Assembly (NCBI GenBank): GCA_903892415.1
Contig: CAITIQ010000230.1
Coordinates: 49,399 to 113,398, forward strand
Length of the DNA: 64,000 nt
Source of the DNA: an uncultured delta proteobacterium
GTDB lineage: Bacteria > Myxococcota_A > Polyangia > Polyangiales > Polyangiaceae
Direction: 5' to 3'
The translations under genes and the position numbers were made by a program. How positions within the stretch are numbered: position 1 is the stretch's first letter; every line of letters starts with the position of its first letter. Shown here in pieces: positions 8,378 to 16,698 of the stretch. The notes beneath the pieces are model-generated. The model searched no databases. It was not told where the DNA came from and was given only the letters and a program-made list of their open reading frames with translations.

Positions 8378-8743
8378 ATGTTCCAAACCCTGCTGAAGGA
8401 AGTCGTCGACAACGTTGATGGTGGTCTCGCAACGACCGTCATGGACTTTGAAGGCATCGCGGTGGACACCTACGCCAAGCCGAACGCGCCTGTCGACTTC
8501 GACATCAACACCATCGGCGCCGAGTTCAGCGTGGTGCTCAAGGCGATTCAACGAGCTTCGCAAATGCTCGAATCCGGTGAGCCGGCTGAAGTGACGATTC
8601 AGGCAGAGAAGGTGATCACGTTGATCCGCGTGGTCTCGGACATCTACTTCGTCGCCATCACCATGACCCCGGGCGGCAACCTCGGTAAGGCGCGCTACAT
8701 GTTGCGCACGCGCGTGCCTGCGTTGCTCAAAGAGCTTTCGTGA
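8378..8743 (+). CDS. roadblock/LC7 domain protein (MglB-like)
   Basis: A 121-residue single-domain roadblock/LC7 protein. The fold pattern is clear: MFQTLLKEVVDNVDGGLATTVMDFEGIAVDTYAK, then a central helix (INTIGAEFSVVLKAIQRASQML), then strands (EVTIQAEKVITLIRVVSDIYFVAITMTPGGNLGKARYML). Roadblock proteins such as MglB bind Ras-like GTPases and control cell polarity or motility in myxobacteria. No GTPase lies next to it here, so the partner is unknown. It ends 4 bp before the dehydroquinase TTG/GTG start and may share its transcript. Confidence 0.9.
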   Translation: MFQTLLKEVVDNVDGGLATTVMDFEGIAVDTYAKPNAPVDFDINTIGAEFSVVLKAIQRASQMLESGEPAEVTIQAEKVITLIRVVSDIYFVAITMTPGGNLGKARYMLRTRVPALLKELS

Positions 8744-8753
8744 GCGGTTGGTC

Positions 8754-9245
8754 GTGAGTTCCAGCAAGGGCACGCGCTTTCGCGTGCTCGTGCTCTCGGG
8801 GCCCAACCTGGCTGAACTCGGGCGGCGAGAGCCAGAGGTCTACGGGACCGAGAGCTATCAGACGATCATGACGGAGCTCGTGGCGGTGGCGCGAGAGACC
8901 TGCGCTGTCGAGTGCGTCGCCAGACAAAGCAACCACGAGGGCCAGTTGATCGATTGGATCGCGAGCGCCGCCGAAGACGGTTTCGCCGGCATCGTGATCA
9001 ATCCGGGGGCGCTGACACATACGTCGATCGCCTTGCTTGACGCTGTGCGTGGTTGCGCGCTGCCTTGCATCGAGGTGCACCTGTCGAACCCGGAGGCACG
9101 GGAGGCCTTTCGTCGCCGCTCGTACGTTGGGCGCGCTTGTCTAGGAAAAGTCGCTGGTTTCGGAAAAGAGTCGTATCTGCTCGGTGTGCGCGGGCTCCTG
9201 GCCCATCTCGAGCGAACAACGACGACGAAAGCTCGTCACGCGTAG
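8754..9245 (+). CDS. aroQ: 3-dehydroquinate dehydratase, type II
   Basis: Catalyses 3-dehydroquinate to 3-dehydroshikimate in the shikimate pathway. Diagnostic motifs are VLVLSGPNLAELGRREPEVYG (containing the catalytic Tyr), QSNHEGQLIDWI, INPGALTHTSIALLDAV and EVHLSNPEAREAFRRRSYVG (containing the catalytic His). The family usually has GPNLNLLG; here the second Asn is Ala. Length is about 163 residues, slightly longer than typical (about 150). The ORF track uses a TTG at 8748; the GTG at 8754 is equally plausible. The trimer-of-tetramers fold is expected from the family. It sits just upstream of accBC. Confidence 0.9.
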   Translation: MSSSKGTRFRVLVLSGPNLAELGRREPEVYGTESYQTIMTELVAVARETCAVECVARQSNHEGQLIDWIASAAEDGFAGIVINPGALTHTSIALLDAVRGCALPCIEVHLSNPEAREAFRRRSYVGRACLGKVAGFGKESYLLGVRGLLAHLERTTTTKARHA

Positions 9246-9400
9246 CGTCAATGCGTCAAAGCGTGGCACAGTGCGTCTCGCATTCGTGGTCCAGCGCTTC
9301 GGTAATTGAGCCTGGCGTTCCGATTTGCTAGCAGGGTGGGAACGGGTGTTCTCTACCGTGAGGTCGGGTCCACACGAAAACTTCCGGAGGATTCCCCAGC

Positions 9401-9880
<480 letters not shown>

Positions 9881-9894
9881 GGTCGAACGCCACC

Positions 9895-11241
9895 ATGTTC
9901 AAAAAGGTCCTGATTGCGAATCGCGGCGAGATCGCGATGCGTATCCTGCGCGCATGCCGCATGCTCGGCATCCGAACGGTAGCGATTCATTCGACCGCGG
10001 ATGATGAGGCTCTGCACGTCCGTTTCGCTGACGAGGCTGTGTGCGTAGGGCCTGCGGACGCGGCTAAGAGCTACCTCAACGTGCCGGCGATCATCGCGGC
10101 AGCCGAGGTCACCAACGCCGACGCCATTCACCCTGGCTACGGCTTCTTGAGCGAGAACGCGGCCTTCGCCGAGCTGTGTCGCAAGTGCCGTTTGACGTTT
10201 ATCGGGCCGACGCCCGAGGCGATGCGGCAGTGGGGTGACAAAGTCACCTCGCGCACCAACGCGGCCAAATTCGGGCTGCCGCTTTTGCCGGGTACCGGCG
10301 TCTTGGCGGACGCGGATGAGGCGGCTGCGCGAGCCGCGGAGATCGGCTTCCCGGTCATCCTCAAGGCCTCCGGCGGCGGCGGTGGGCGAGGCATGCGCAT
10401 CGTTCGCAACGCCGACGAGATCCACCGTGGCTTCGAGACCTGCCGGCACGAGGCCCAGGTCGGCTTCAAGAATCCCGACGTCTACCTCGAGCGCTATGTT
10501 GAAGAGCCGCGCCACATCGAGTTCCAGGTGCTGGCGGATCACCACGGCGGTATTTGGACACTCGGGGAACGCGAGTGTTCGCTGCAGCGCCGGCACCAAA
10601 AGGTGGTCGAGGAGGCGCCCAGTCCGGCGATGACGAATGAGCTGCGGGCGTCGCTCGGAGAGAAGATCCGCAACGCCATCGGGTCGACGGGCTACACCTC
10701 GCTCGGCACGCTCGAGTTCCTGATGGATGAGCGCAAGAACCTCTACTTCATGGAGATGAATACGCGCGTCCAGGTCGAGCATCCGGTGACCGAGATGACC
10801 ACCGGCGTGGATCTGGTGGAGATGCAGATCCGCGCTGCTGCGGGCGAGAAATTGCAGCTGGCAGACACCCGCCCGTGGAGCTTCCGTGGCCACGCGATCG
10901 AGTGCCGCATCAACGCCGAAGACCCGAAGACCTTCGCTCCTTGGCCGGGGAAAATCACCAGCTATCACCCGCCGGGCGGTGGTGGCGTGCGGGTGGACTC
11001 GGGCATTTACGGCGGCTTCCGCGTCCCGCCGAATTACGACGCGCTGCTAGCAAAGGTGATCGTCCATGCGCCCACGCGCGAGGAGGCCATGCAGAAAATG
11101 CGGGTCGCGCTCGACGAATTCATCATCGACGGCATTCGCACCAACATCCCGCTTCACATCGCCTTGCTCAACGAGCCAGCCGTGATCGCCGGGGACATGA
11201 GCACCCGAACCATCGAACGAGTGGTGGCGCGAGGCTTCTGA
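9895..11241 (+). CDS. accC: biotin carboxylase subunit of acetyl-CoA carboxylase
   Basis: A 448-residue ATP-grasp enzyme that carboxylates the biotin of AccB using bicarbonate and ATP. The start MFKKVLIANRGEIAMRILRACRMLGI is the classic biotin carboxylase N-terminus. The Gly-rich loop is KASGGGGGRGMRIV, and the ATP-grasp and active-site stretches are FLMDERKNLYFMEMNTRVQVEHPVTEMTTGVDLV and ECRINAEDP. Length matches AccC (about 450). Nothing is missing. It is co-transcribed with accB and followed by a good terminator hairpin. Confidence 0.97.
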   Translation: MFKKVLIANRGEIAMRILRACRMLGIRTVAIHSTADDEALHVRFADEAVCVGPADAAKSYLNVPAIIAAAEVTNADAIHPGYGFLSENAAFAELCRKCRLTFIGPTPEAMRQWGDKVTSRTNAAKFGLPLLPGTGVLADADEAAARAAEIGFPVILKASGGGGGRGMRIVRNADEIHRGFETCRHEAQVGFKNPDVYLERYVEEPRHIEFQVLADHHGGIWTLGERECSLQRRHQKVVEEAPSPAMTNELRASLGEKIRNAIGSTGYTSLGTLEFLMDERKNLYFMEMNTRVQVEHPVTEMTTGVDLVEMQIRAAAGEKLQLADTRPWSFRGHAIECRINAEDPKTFAPWPGKITSYHPPGGGGVRVDSGIYGGFRVPPNYDALLAKVIVHAPTREEAMQKMRVALDEFIIDGIRTNIPLHIALLNEPAVIAGDMSTRTIERVVARGF

Positions 11242-11247
11242 GCGGTG

Positions 11248-11290
11248 GGCTCGGTCGTCTTTGTTGAAGGCGGCCGAGTCATTCTGTTTA
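11248..11290 (+). terminator. intrinsic terminator after accBC
   Basis: The arms GGCTCGGTCGTC (11248-11259) and GGCGGCCGAGTC (11269-11280) pair over 12 bp, with three G-U wobbles and a 9-nt loop, and are followed by ATTCTGTTT. The position, just after the accC stop, fits transcription termination. Confidence 0.65.
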
Positions 11291-11326
11291 CCGCTCGTTC
11301 GACTGTGCTAGAGCGAGGGCGGTCAG

Positions 11327-14300
11327 ATGTCCGCTCAAGCAGAAATCAACGGAAAGTCCCACGGAATCTCGCACTCTTCTACGCCGCTTGGTAGCCAAGC
11401 AGCCGGTCCGCTACAGCGGGACTTCGAGCGTTGGAAGCAAGCGACCAAGGACCCCAGCGAGCTGAAGCTCGGGGTCAGCGGCTTCGCGTATCCGGACCTC
11501 TTCGACGCGGCCAAGCTCAGCGAGCTGATGAAGCTGTTCGAGGTCGGGCTGGCCGAGTCTGATCCAACGGCCTGGCAGCTGCTCGAGGCCTATCGCGCCA
11601 AAGGCGCAGAGCTCGGGCCGCTGGAGGTGAGCCGCGCGCTGCTCGCGGTTGCGCCGCACGTATCGCGTTTCATCGGTCGACTGTTCAACGTGCAAGACGA
11701 GTTGGAAGCGCGCCTCAACGCCGTTAACGAGCGCAAGCCGCTGTGGGACTTCAAGCGTGACTTCGTCAAGAAGCGCGTCCACAAAGCCAACGCCGCACAG
11801 AGCTTCGGCCAGCGCGTCGCAGCGTTGTCTCCCGCCGAGCAAGCAAGCTTGGCCAGCGCGGTGCTCGCTGCTGCAGTCGAGGTCGCGGCGCCGGGCAAAG
11901 CGACGCCGGTGCCCGGGAGCTCCGATGAAGAGGACCTCGTCGCGCGGGCCGTGCTGTTCGTGCTCGAGATCGATGAGACGGGGCGCAAGGCAGCCAAGGC
12001 TGGTGGTGCAGTGTGGACGGAGGAGCTCCACGCTCGCGTGGCGCGGCTCCGCGAGAAGTTGGCGCCGCTCAGTGGCGTACCCAGCGAGGTGCTGCAGTTG
12101 GCTGCGAGCGTCCCCTCCGACGCTGAAGATCTCGCGGTCACAGCCTTCGTGCTCGAGGCCGCAGAGGCCGCGTTGGCTTGGCGTTCACGTGACCACCATG
12201 ACCCCGTGTCGAAGTGGCCGTCTTTGCGCGCCGCCCACACCGTCGAGCCGACGCAGCTCGTGAAGTTGCGAAGGCCGGATGAAGCGTTGCCCGAGCTCTT
12301 CGTCGGGCCCGAAGATGAAGTGCGTGCGCGTGACGGCTTTGCGTTGACCGATCGTCGCCGAGACGGCCGCGCCGTCGAGCAAGAGGTGGACTACTGCCTG
12401 CTCTGTCACGACCGCGACAAGGACTCCTGCTCGAAGGGCCTGCGCGAGCCGAAGACGCAAGCGATCAAGAAGAACGCCCTCGGCGTATCGCTCGATGGTT
12501 GCCCGCTCGAGGAGAAGATCTCCGAGATGCACACCATGCGCGGGGCAGGGGATTCACTCGCGGCGCTCGCGCTGATCTGCGTGGACAACCCGATGTTGCC
12601 CGGGACCGGGCATCGCATCTGCAACGATTGCATGAAGGGCTGCGTGTTCCAGAAGCAGGAGCCGGTGAACATCCCCGAGGTGGAGACCAGCGTCCTCACC
12701 GACATCCTGAGTCTGCCCTGGGGCTTCGAGATCTACGGCTTTCTCACGCGCTGGAACCCGCTCAACATCGCGCGGCCAACGATGCGCGCGTATAACGGCA
12801 AGAACGTATTGGTCGTGGGCTTGGGCCCGGCGGGCTACACGCTCTCGCACCACCTTTCGCAAGAAGGCTTCTTCGTTACCGCGGTGGACGGCTTGAAGAT
12901 CGAGCCGTTGCCGGTCGAGCTGACCGGGGACGAGCAGCACTCGCCCCGGCCGATCTTCGACTTCCAGGGTCTGTACGAGGAGTTGGACGAGCGCATCTTG
13001 CTCGGGTTTGGCGGCGTCAGCGAGTACGGCATCACCGTGCGCTGGGACAAAAACTTCCTCTCGGTGCTCTACATCACGCTCGCTCGTAGCCGTAACTTCA
13101 AGGTGTTCGGCGGGGTTCGCTTCGGCGGGGCGATCACGCTCGAGGACGCTTGGCGGCTCGGCTTCGACCACGTGGCGATCGCCGCCGGCGCCGGCCGTCC
13201 GACCATCATCGACATCAAGAACAACCTCGCGCGCGGGATTCGCAAGGCCTCCGACTTCCTGATGGCCTTGCAGCTCTCCGGCGCTGCCAAGCGCAGCAGC
13301 CTGTCGAACCTCGAGGTCCGGCTGCCTGCGATCGTGATCGGCGGTGGGCTCACCGCCATCGATACAGCGACCGAACTGATCGCGTATTACCCGATTCAGG
13401 TCGAAAAGACCGCCGAGCGCATCGCCGTCCTGATCACCGAGAAGGGGGACAAGGCGCTGGTCGAAATGTTCGACGACGAGGAGCGGGCGTTCATCGCCGA
13501 GCAGCTTGGTCATGCGGCGCTGATTCGCGAGGAGCGAGCCAAGGCTGCAGCCCAGGGTCGCACGCCCAACTTCCAGGAGCTGATCGCCTCGTGGGGCGGT
13601 GTTTCCTTGGTGTACCGCAAGCGGGTGGTGGACTCGCCGGCCTACAGGCTCAACCACGAAGAGGTCGCCAAGAGCCTCGAAGAAGGCGTTCGCTACTTCG
13701 AGAACCTCTCGCCCGAGGAGGCCGTGCTCGACCGCTTCGGCGCGGTGAAGGCGATGAAGTTCGGCCGCCTCAAGCGCAACGAGGAGGGCAAGTGGGTGGA
13801 CGCCAAAGAGACGCTGGAGCTCCCGGCACGTACGGTGTGCGTCGCCGCAGGCACCCAGCCGAACGTCACCTACGAGCGTGAATACCCGGGCACCTTCATG
13901 TTCGATTCGCGCGGTCAGTTCTTCCAGCCGCACACGGCGCGCACCAACGACCAAGGCGAGCTCGTGGTGGAGAAGGCAGAGCGCGCTCGCGACGGCTTCT
14001 TCACCAGCTACAGCGACGGCAAGCACGCGGTGAGCTTCTACGGAGACAACCACCCTCACTACGCAGGCTCGGTGGTGAAGGCGATGGCCAGCGCGAAGGA
14101 CGCTTACCCCAAGGTCGCTGAGCTCTTCCGGCTGCACCTAGCGACGCTCGATCAGGAGCCGCAGGCCGCTCGCAACGCCCGGCGCGCCCGCTTCGTGCGC
14201 ACGCTGGAGGAGGAGTTCGGCGCGGTGGTTTACGAGGTCAACCGGCTGACTCCGACCATCGTCGAGGTGATCGTGAAAGCCACGGCCGCCGCCGCCAAGT

Positions 14301-15208
14301 TCGAGCCCGGCCAGTTCTATCGGTTGCAGAACTTCGAATGTTTGGCGCCGATCGTTGGCGAAGAAGAGGGCGGGCTCGGCACCCGGCTAACGATGGAGGG
14401 CATCGCTCTCACCGGCGCCTGGGTGGACAAGGAGAAGGGCCTGCTCTCGCTGATCGCGTTGGAGATGGGCACGAGCTCCAAGCTGCTCGCGAGCCTCAAG
14501 CCTGGCGAGCCCGTCGTGGTCATGGGGCCGACCGGCACTCCGACCGAGATCCCCGAGAACGAGACGGTGCTGCTGGCCGGTGGCGGCTTGGGCAACGCGG
14601 TGCTGTTCTCGATCGCTAAGGCGCTCCGTGCGCGCAAAGCCAAGGTGATCTACTTCGCGGGCTACAAGAAGGGCGAGGACCTGTTTAAGCAAGAGGATAT
14701 TGAAGTAGCGACTGACCAGGTGATCTGGTGCACCGACTCCGGCGTCGAGATCGCGCCGCGCCGCGAGAGCGACGTGCACTACCGGGGCAACATCGTTCAG
14801 GCGATGCTGGCCTACGCCAAGGGCGAGCTCGGCAAGCCGATCATCAAGCTGAAGGAGGTGCACCGCATCATCGCCATCGGCAGCGACCGCATGATGAACG
14901 CCGTTCGAGACGCGAGGCACGCGGTGCTAGCGCCGTTCTTGGATCCACGCCACGTCGCGGTCGCCAGCATCAACTCGCCGATGCAGTGCATGATGAAAGA
15001 GGTCTGCGCGCAGTGCCTGCAACGCCATGTCGATCCCAAGACCGGCAAAGAGAGCTTCGTCTTTACTTGCTACAACCAAGATCAAGATCTGGACGCGGTG
15101 GACTTCGAGAACCTGCGGGCCCGGCTCAAGCAATCGAGCACCCAGGAGAAGGTCTCCAACGCCTATTTCGACCACTTGGTCTCGGCCTACCATCTCGCTC
15201 GCGTTTGA
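11327..15208 (+). CDS. large flavoprotein fusing GltD/NfnB-like and PyrK/NfnA-like modules
   Basis: A 1293-residue oxidoreductase. Residues 1 to about 330 match nothing I recognise. Cysteine clusters then follow (YCLLCHDRDKDSCSKG and ICVDNP...RICNDCMKGCVF), as in the N-terminal [4Fe-4S] domain of GltD/NfnB. Next is a two-dinucleotide-fold oxidoreductase with VLVVGLGPAGYTLSHHL near residue 495 and IVIGGGLTAIDTATEL near 670. From about residue 965 comes a ferredoxin-reductase/PyrK-like part (GQFYRLQNFE, VVVMGPTGTPTEIP, LLAGGGLGNAVLFSIAKAL) ending in a Cys-rich stretch (PMQCMMKEVCAQCLQRH...FTCYNQD) like the PyrK/NfnA [2Fe-2S] site. The two modules match the two subunits of NfnAB/SudAB transhydrogenases, here in one chain. 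The reaction is inferred, not shown. Confidence 0.8.
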   Translation: MSAQAEINGKSHGISHSSTPLGSQAAGPLQRDFERWKQATKDPSELKLGVSGFAYPDLFDAAKLSELMKLFEVGLAESDPTAWQLLEAYRAKGAELGPLEVSRALLAVAPHVSRFIGRLFNVQDELEARLNAVNERKPLWDFKRDFVKKRVHKANAAQSFGQRVAALSPAEQASLASAVLAAAVEVAAPGKATPVPGSSDEEDLVARAVLFVLEIDETGRKAAKAGGAVWTEELHARVARLREKLAPLSGVPSEVLQLAASVPSDAEDLAVTAFVLEAAEAALAWRSRDHHDPVSKWPSLRAAHTVEPTQLVKLRRPDEALPELFVGPEDEVRARDGFALTDRRRDGRAVEQEVDYCLLCHDRDKDSCSKGLREPKTQAIKKNALGVSLDGCPLEEKISEMHTMRGAGDSLAALALICVDNPMLPGTGHRICNDCMKGCVFQKQEPVNIPEVETSVLTDILSLPWGFEIYGFLTRWNPLNIARPTMRAYNGKNVLVVGLGPAGYTLSHHLSQEGFFVTAVDGLKIEPLPVELTGDEQHSPRPIFDFQGLYEELDERILLGFGGVSEYGITVRWDKNFLSVLYITLARSRNFKVFGGVRFGGAITLEDAWRLGFDHVAIAAGAGRPTIIDIKNNLARGIRKASDFLMALQLSGAAKRSSLSNLEVRLPAIVIGGGLTAIDTATELIAYYPIQVEKTAERIAVLITEKGDKALVEMFDDEERAFIAEQLGHAALIREERAKAAAQGRTPNFQELIASWGGVSLVYRKRVVDSPAYRLNHEEVAKSLEEGVRYFENLSPEEAVLDRFGAVKAMKFGRLKRNEEGKWVDAKETLELPARTVCVAAGTQPNVTYEREYPGTFMFDSRGQFFQPHTARTNDQGELVVEKAERARDGFFTSYSDGKHAVSFYGDNHPHYAGSVVKAMASAKDAYPKVAELFRLHLATLDQEPQAARNARRARFVRTLEEEFGAVVYEVNRLTPTIVEVIVKATAAAAKFEPGQFYRLQNFECLAPIVGEEEGGLGTRLTMEGIALTGAWVDKEKGLLSLIALEMGTSSKLLASLKPGEPVVVMGPTGTPTEIPENETVLLAGGGLGNAVLFSIAKALRARKAKVIYFAGYKKGEDLFKQEDIEVATDQVIWCTDSGVEIAPRRESDVHYRGNIVQAMLAYAKGELGKPIIKLKEVHRIIAIGSDRMMNAVRDARHAVLAPFLDPRHVAVASINSPMQCMMKEVCAQCLQRHVDPKTGKESFVFTCYNQDQDLDAVDFENLRARLKQSSTQEKVSNAYFDHLVSAYHLARV

Positions 15209-15223
15209 CGCGACGGCAGCCTA

Positions 15224-15382
15224 GTGCAGCGCCTTCGAGATGGCATCAAGGGATCTGCCGATGATCGAAGGCGAGACCAAGGCGCGCCGACGAAGGACTA
15301 GCAGGGCTAATTCGAGGAGGCGGAACGATGGCATTGCCTTCGAGCGCGGCAGAAGATTGATGCCATCTCGAAGGCGCTGCAC
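15224..15382. repeat. perfect 26-bp inverted repeat around a 107-bp core
   Basis: GTGCAGCGCCTTCGAGATGG... (15224-15249) returns as its exact reverse complement at 15357-15382, a 26-bp perfect match. Inside, the symmetry continues imperfectly: CTGCCG and TCGAAGGC in the left arm face their complements in the right arm. The element fills the gap between the fused flavoprotein and the next gene. It could be a MITE-like mobile remnant, a repeat family of this genome, or a long transcript hairpin. No target-site duplication was confirmed. Confidence 0.85.
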
Positions 15383-15431
15383 CAGGGCGCAGGCCTTGCG
15401 CGGATGGGCCTCGGACCCCTAGGCTGCGCCG

Positions 15432-15734
15432 ATGCTGCTCCACATCACCTTGTCGGTGCGACGTTCCGAACTCGAAGCCTTTCGCACCTTCGAGCATCAC
15501 GCGGCTCGCGTGATGTCCAAACACGGCGGTGCAATCGAGCGGGTGCTGGTGCTCAAGACGCGGGAAGACGAGCCTCATAAGGAGGTGCACATCTTGTCGT
15601 TCCCTTCGGAGGACGCCTACGCGGCCTACCGCGCCAGCCCCGAAATTGCGGCCTTCCAGCCGATGCGCGAAGTCTCGGTGGAACGCACCGAGCTGGCGGT
15701 GGCCACGCCCGGACCGAACTACGGTGCAGCTTGA
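15432..15734 (+). CDS. small protein, probable dimeric alpha/beta-barrel (DUF1330/ABM-like)
   Basis: A 100-residue protein: MLLHITLSVRRSELEAFRTFEHHAARVMSKHGGAIERVLVLKTREDEPHKEVHILSFPSEDAYAAYRASPEIAAF. The beta-alpha-beta-beta-alpha pattern, and the closing phrase on expected score-like residues (FPSEDAYAAYRASPE), resemble the small ferredoxin-like barrels of the DUF1330 and ABM families, which often act in oxidation or stress roles. The exact family is uncertain. A start ATG ten bases after TAGGCTGCGCCG has no strong ribosome site. Confidence 0.65.
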   Translation: MLLHITLSVRRSELEAFRTFEHHAARVMSKHGGAIERVLVLKTREDEPHKEVHILSFPSEDAYAAYRASPEIAAFQPMREVSVERTELAVATPGPNYGAA

Positions 15735-15744
15735 GCTAGGGCTG

Positions 15745-15813
15745 CGCGGCCGTTCGGCGAGGTCGCAGCGCGCGGCCGTTCGGCAAGGTCGCAGCGCGCG
15801 GCCGTTCAGCGAG
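15745..15813 (+). repeat. 26-bp tandem direct repeat, 2.6 copies
   Basis: CGCGGCCGTTCGGCGAGGTC and six more bases make a 26-bp unit present twice (15745-15770 and 15771-15796, one mismatch), with a partial third copy to 15813. It lies in the gap between converging genes. Nothing suggests a coding role. Confidence 0.85.
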
Positions 15814-15822
15814 AGAGGCGAG

Positions 15823-16698
15823 CTAGTGCGCCTTGCGCCCGACGTGCTCGGCGTTGAAGGCGTTGGGGCAGAGGGTTTGAACGCCGCAGGCTGCGCAGGC
15901 CGGCCGTTCGGCGCCGCATACGCGGCGGCCGTGGAAGATCAGCGTGTGTGAAAGCGGATCCCAATCTTCCCGCGGGAACAGCGAACACAGCGCCTGCTCA
16001 ATCTCTTCCGGGGTGTTCTTGCGCGTGAAGCCGAGCCGTTGCGCGAGCCTGAGCACGTGGGTGTCCACCACCACGCCGTCGGGAGTGCCCCAAATCACCC
16101 CGAGCACCACGTTGGCCGTCTTTCTACCGACTCCCGGTAGTGCAACCAGAGCGTCGATCGAGCGCGGCACCTCGCCAGCGTGGTTTTGCACCAAGGCGGC
16201 AGCGAGCTTGACGATGTTCTTCGACTTGACGTTGTACATGCCAAGCCCTCCCGCCTTGAGCAGCTCCCCGACCTGTTCGGCGTTGGCGCTCCCGAGCGCC
16301 GCCGCCGTGGGGTAGGTCTCGAAAAGACGCGGCGTGACCTTGTTGACGGCCTTGTCGGTGGTCTGCGCCGAGAGCACCGTGGCCACGAGCAGCTGGAACG
16401 GCCCGTCGTGATCGAGCTCACAGTGCGCGTCGGGGTGGAGCTTTTTTAGTTCGGCAAAGGTGTTGCGCGCCTTGGCCGAACGCTCGGCGAGCGTGGGCGG
16501 GCGACGCGGGGATGCGCCCGCGTTGCTCTCGCTCTTTGCTTTGCTCTCGCTCGTTGCTTTGCTGGCCGAGGGATCGCTCTTGACCGCGATTTTCGCGGTC
16601 TTGGCTTTGGAAGGAGCGGCCTTGGCCTCAGATGAGGTTGCTGGGGCGCTTTTTCGTGTCTTGTTCTTCGAAGAACTTTTCGATGCTTGAGAGGCCAT
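15823..16698 (-). CDS. nth: endonuclease III (DNA glycosylase/AP lyase) with Lys/Ser-rich N-terminal extension
   Basis: A base-excision repair enzyme that removes oxidised pyrimidines and cleaves abasic sites. The helix-hairpin-helix with catalytic Lys is LPGVGRKTANVVL, the catalytic Asp is in VVVDTHVLRLAQRLGF, and the four cluster cysteines fit C-x6-C-x2-C-x5-C (CGAERPACAACGVQTLC). The first 70 or so residues are a low-complexity Lys/Ser/Ala tail not found in the minimal enzyme (about 210 residues). The ORF track starts at a TTG (16716); I prefer the ATG at 16698. The start lies inside the 3' end of the upstream Fic-like gene (71-bp overlap). Confidence 0.92.
   Translation of the reverse strand: MASQASKSSSKNKTRKSAPATSSEAKAAPSKAKTAKIAVKSDPSASKATSESKAKSESNAGASPRRPPTLAERSAKARNTFAELKKLHPDAHCELDHDGPFQLLVATVLSAQTTDKAVNKVTPRLFETYPTAAALGSANAEQVGELLKAGGLGMYNVKSKNIVKLAAALVQNHAGEVPRSIDALVALPGVGRKTANVVLGVIWGTPDGVVVDTHVLRLAQRLGFTRKNTPEEIEQALCSLFPREDWDPLSHTLIFHGRRVCGAERPACAACGVQTLCPNAFNAEHVGRKAH

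Noticed and set aside
12554-14137. 527-residue minus-strand ORF
   Set aside because: Antisense to the fused flavoprotein, whose Rossmann motifs fix the coding strand.
15240-15422. 60-residue plus-strand ORF inside the inverted repeat
   Set aside because: Arg/Ser-rich with no ribosome site; most likely a chance frame within the repeat element.
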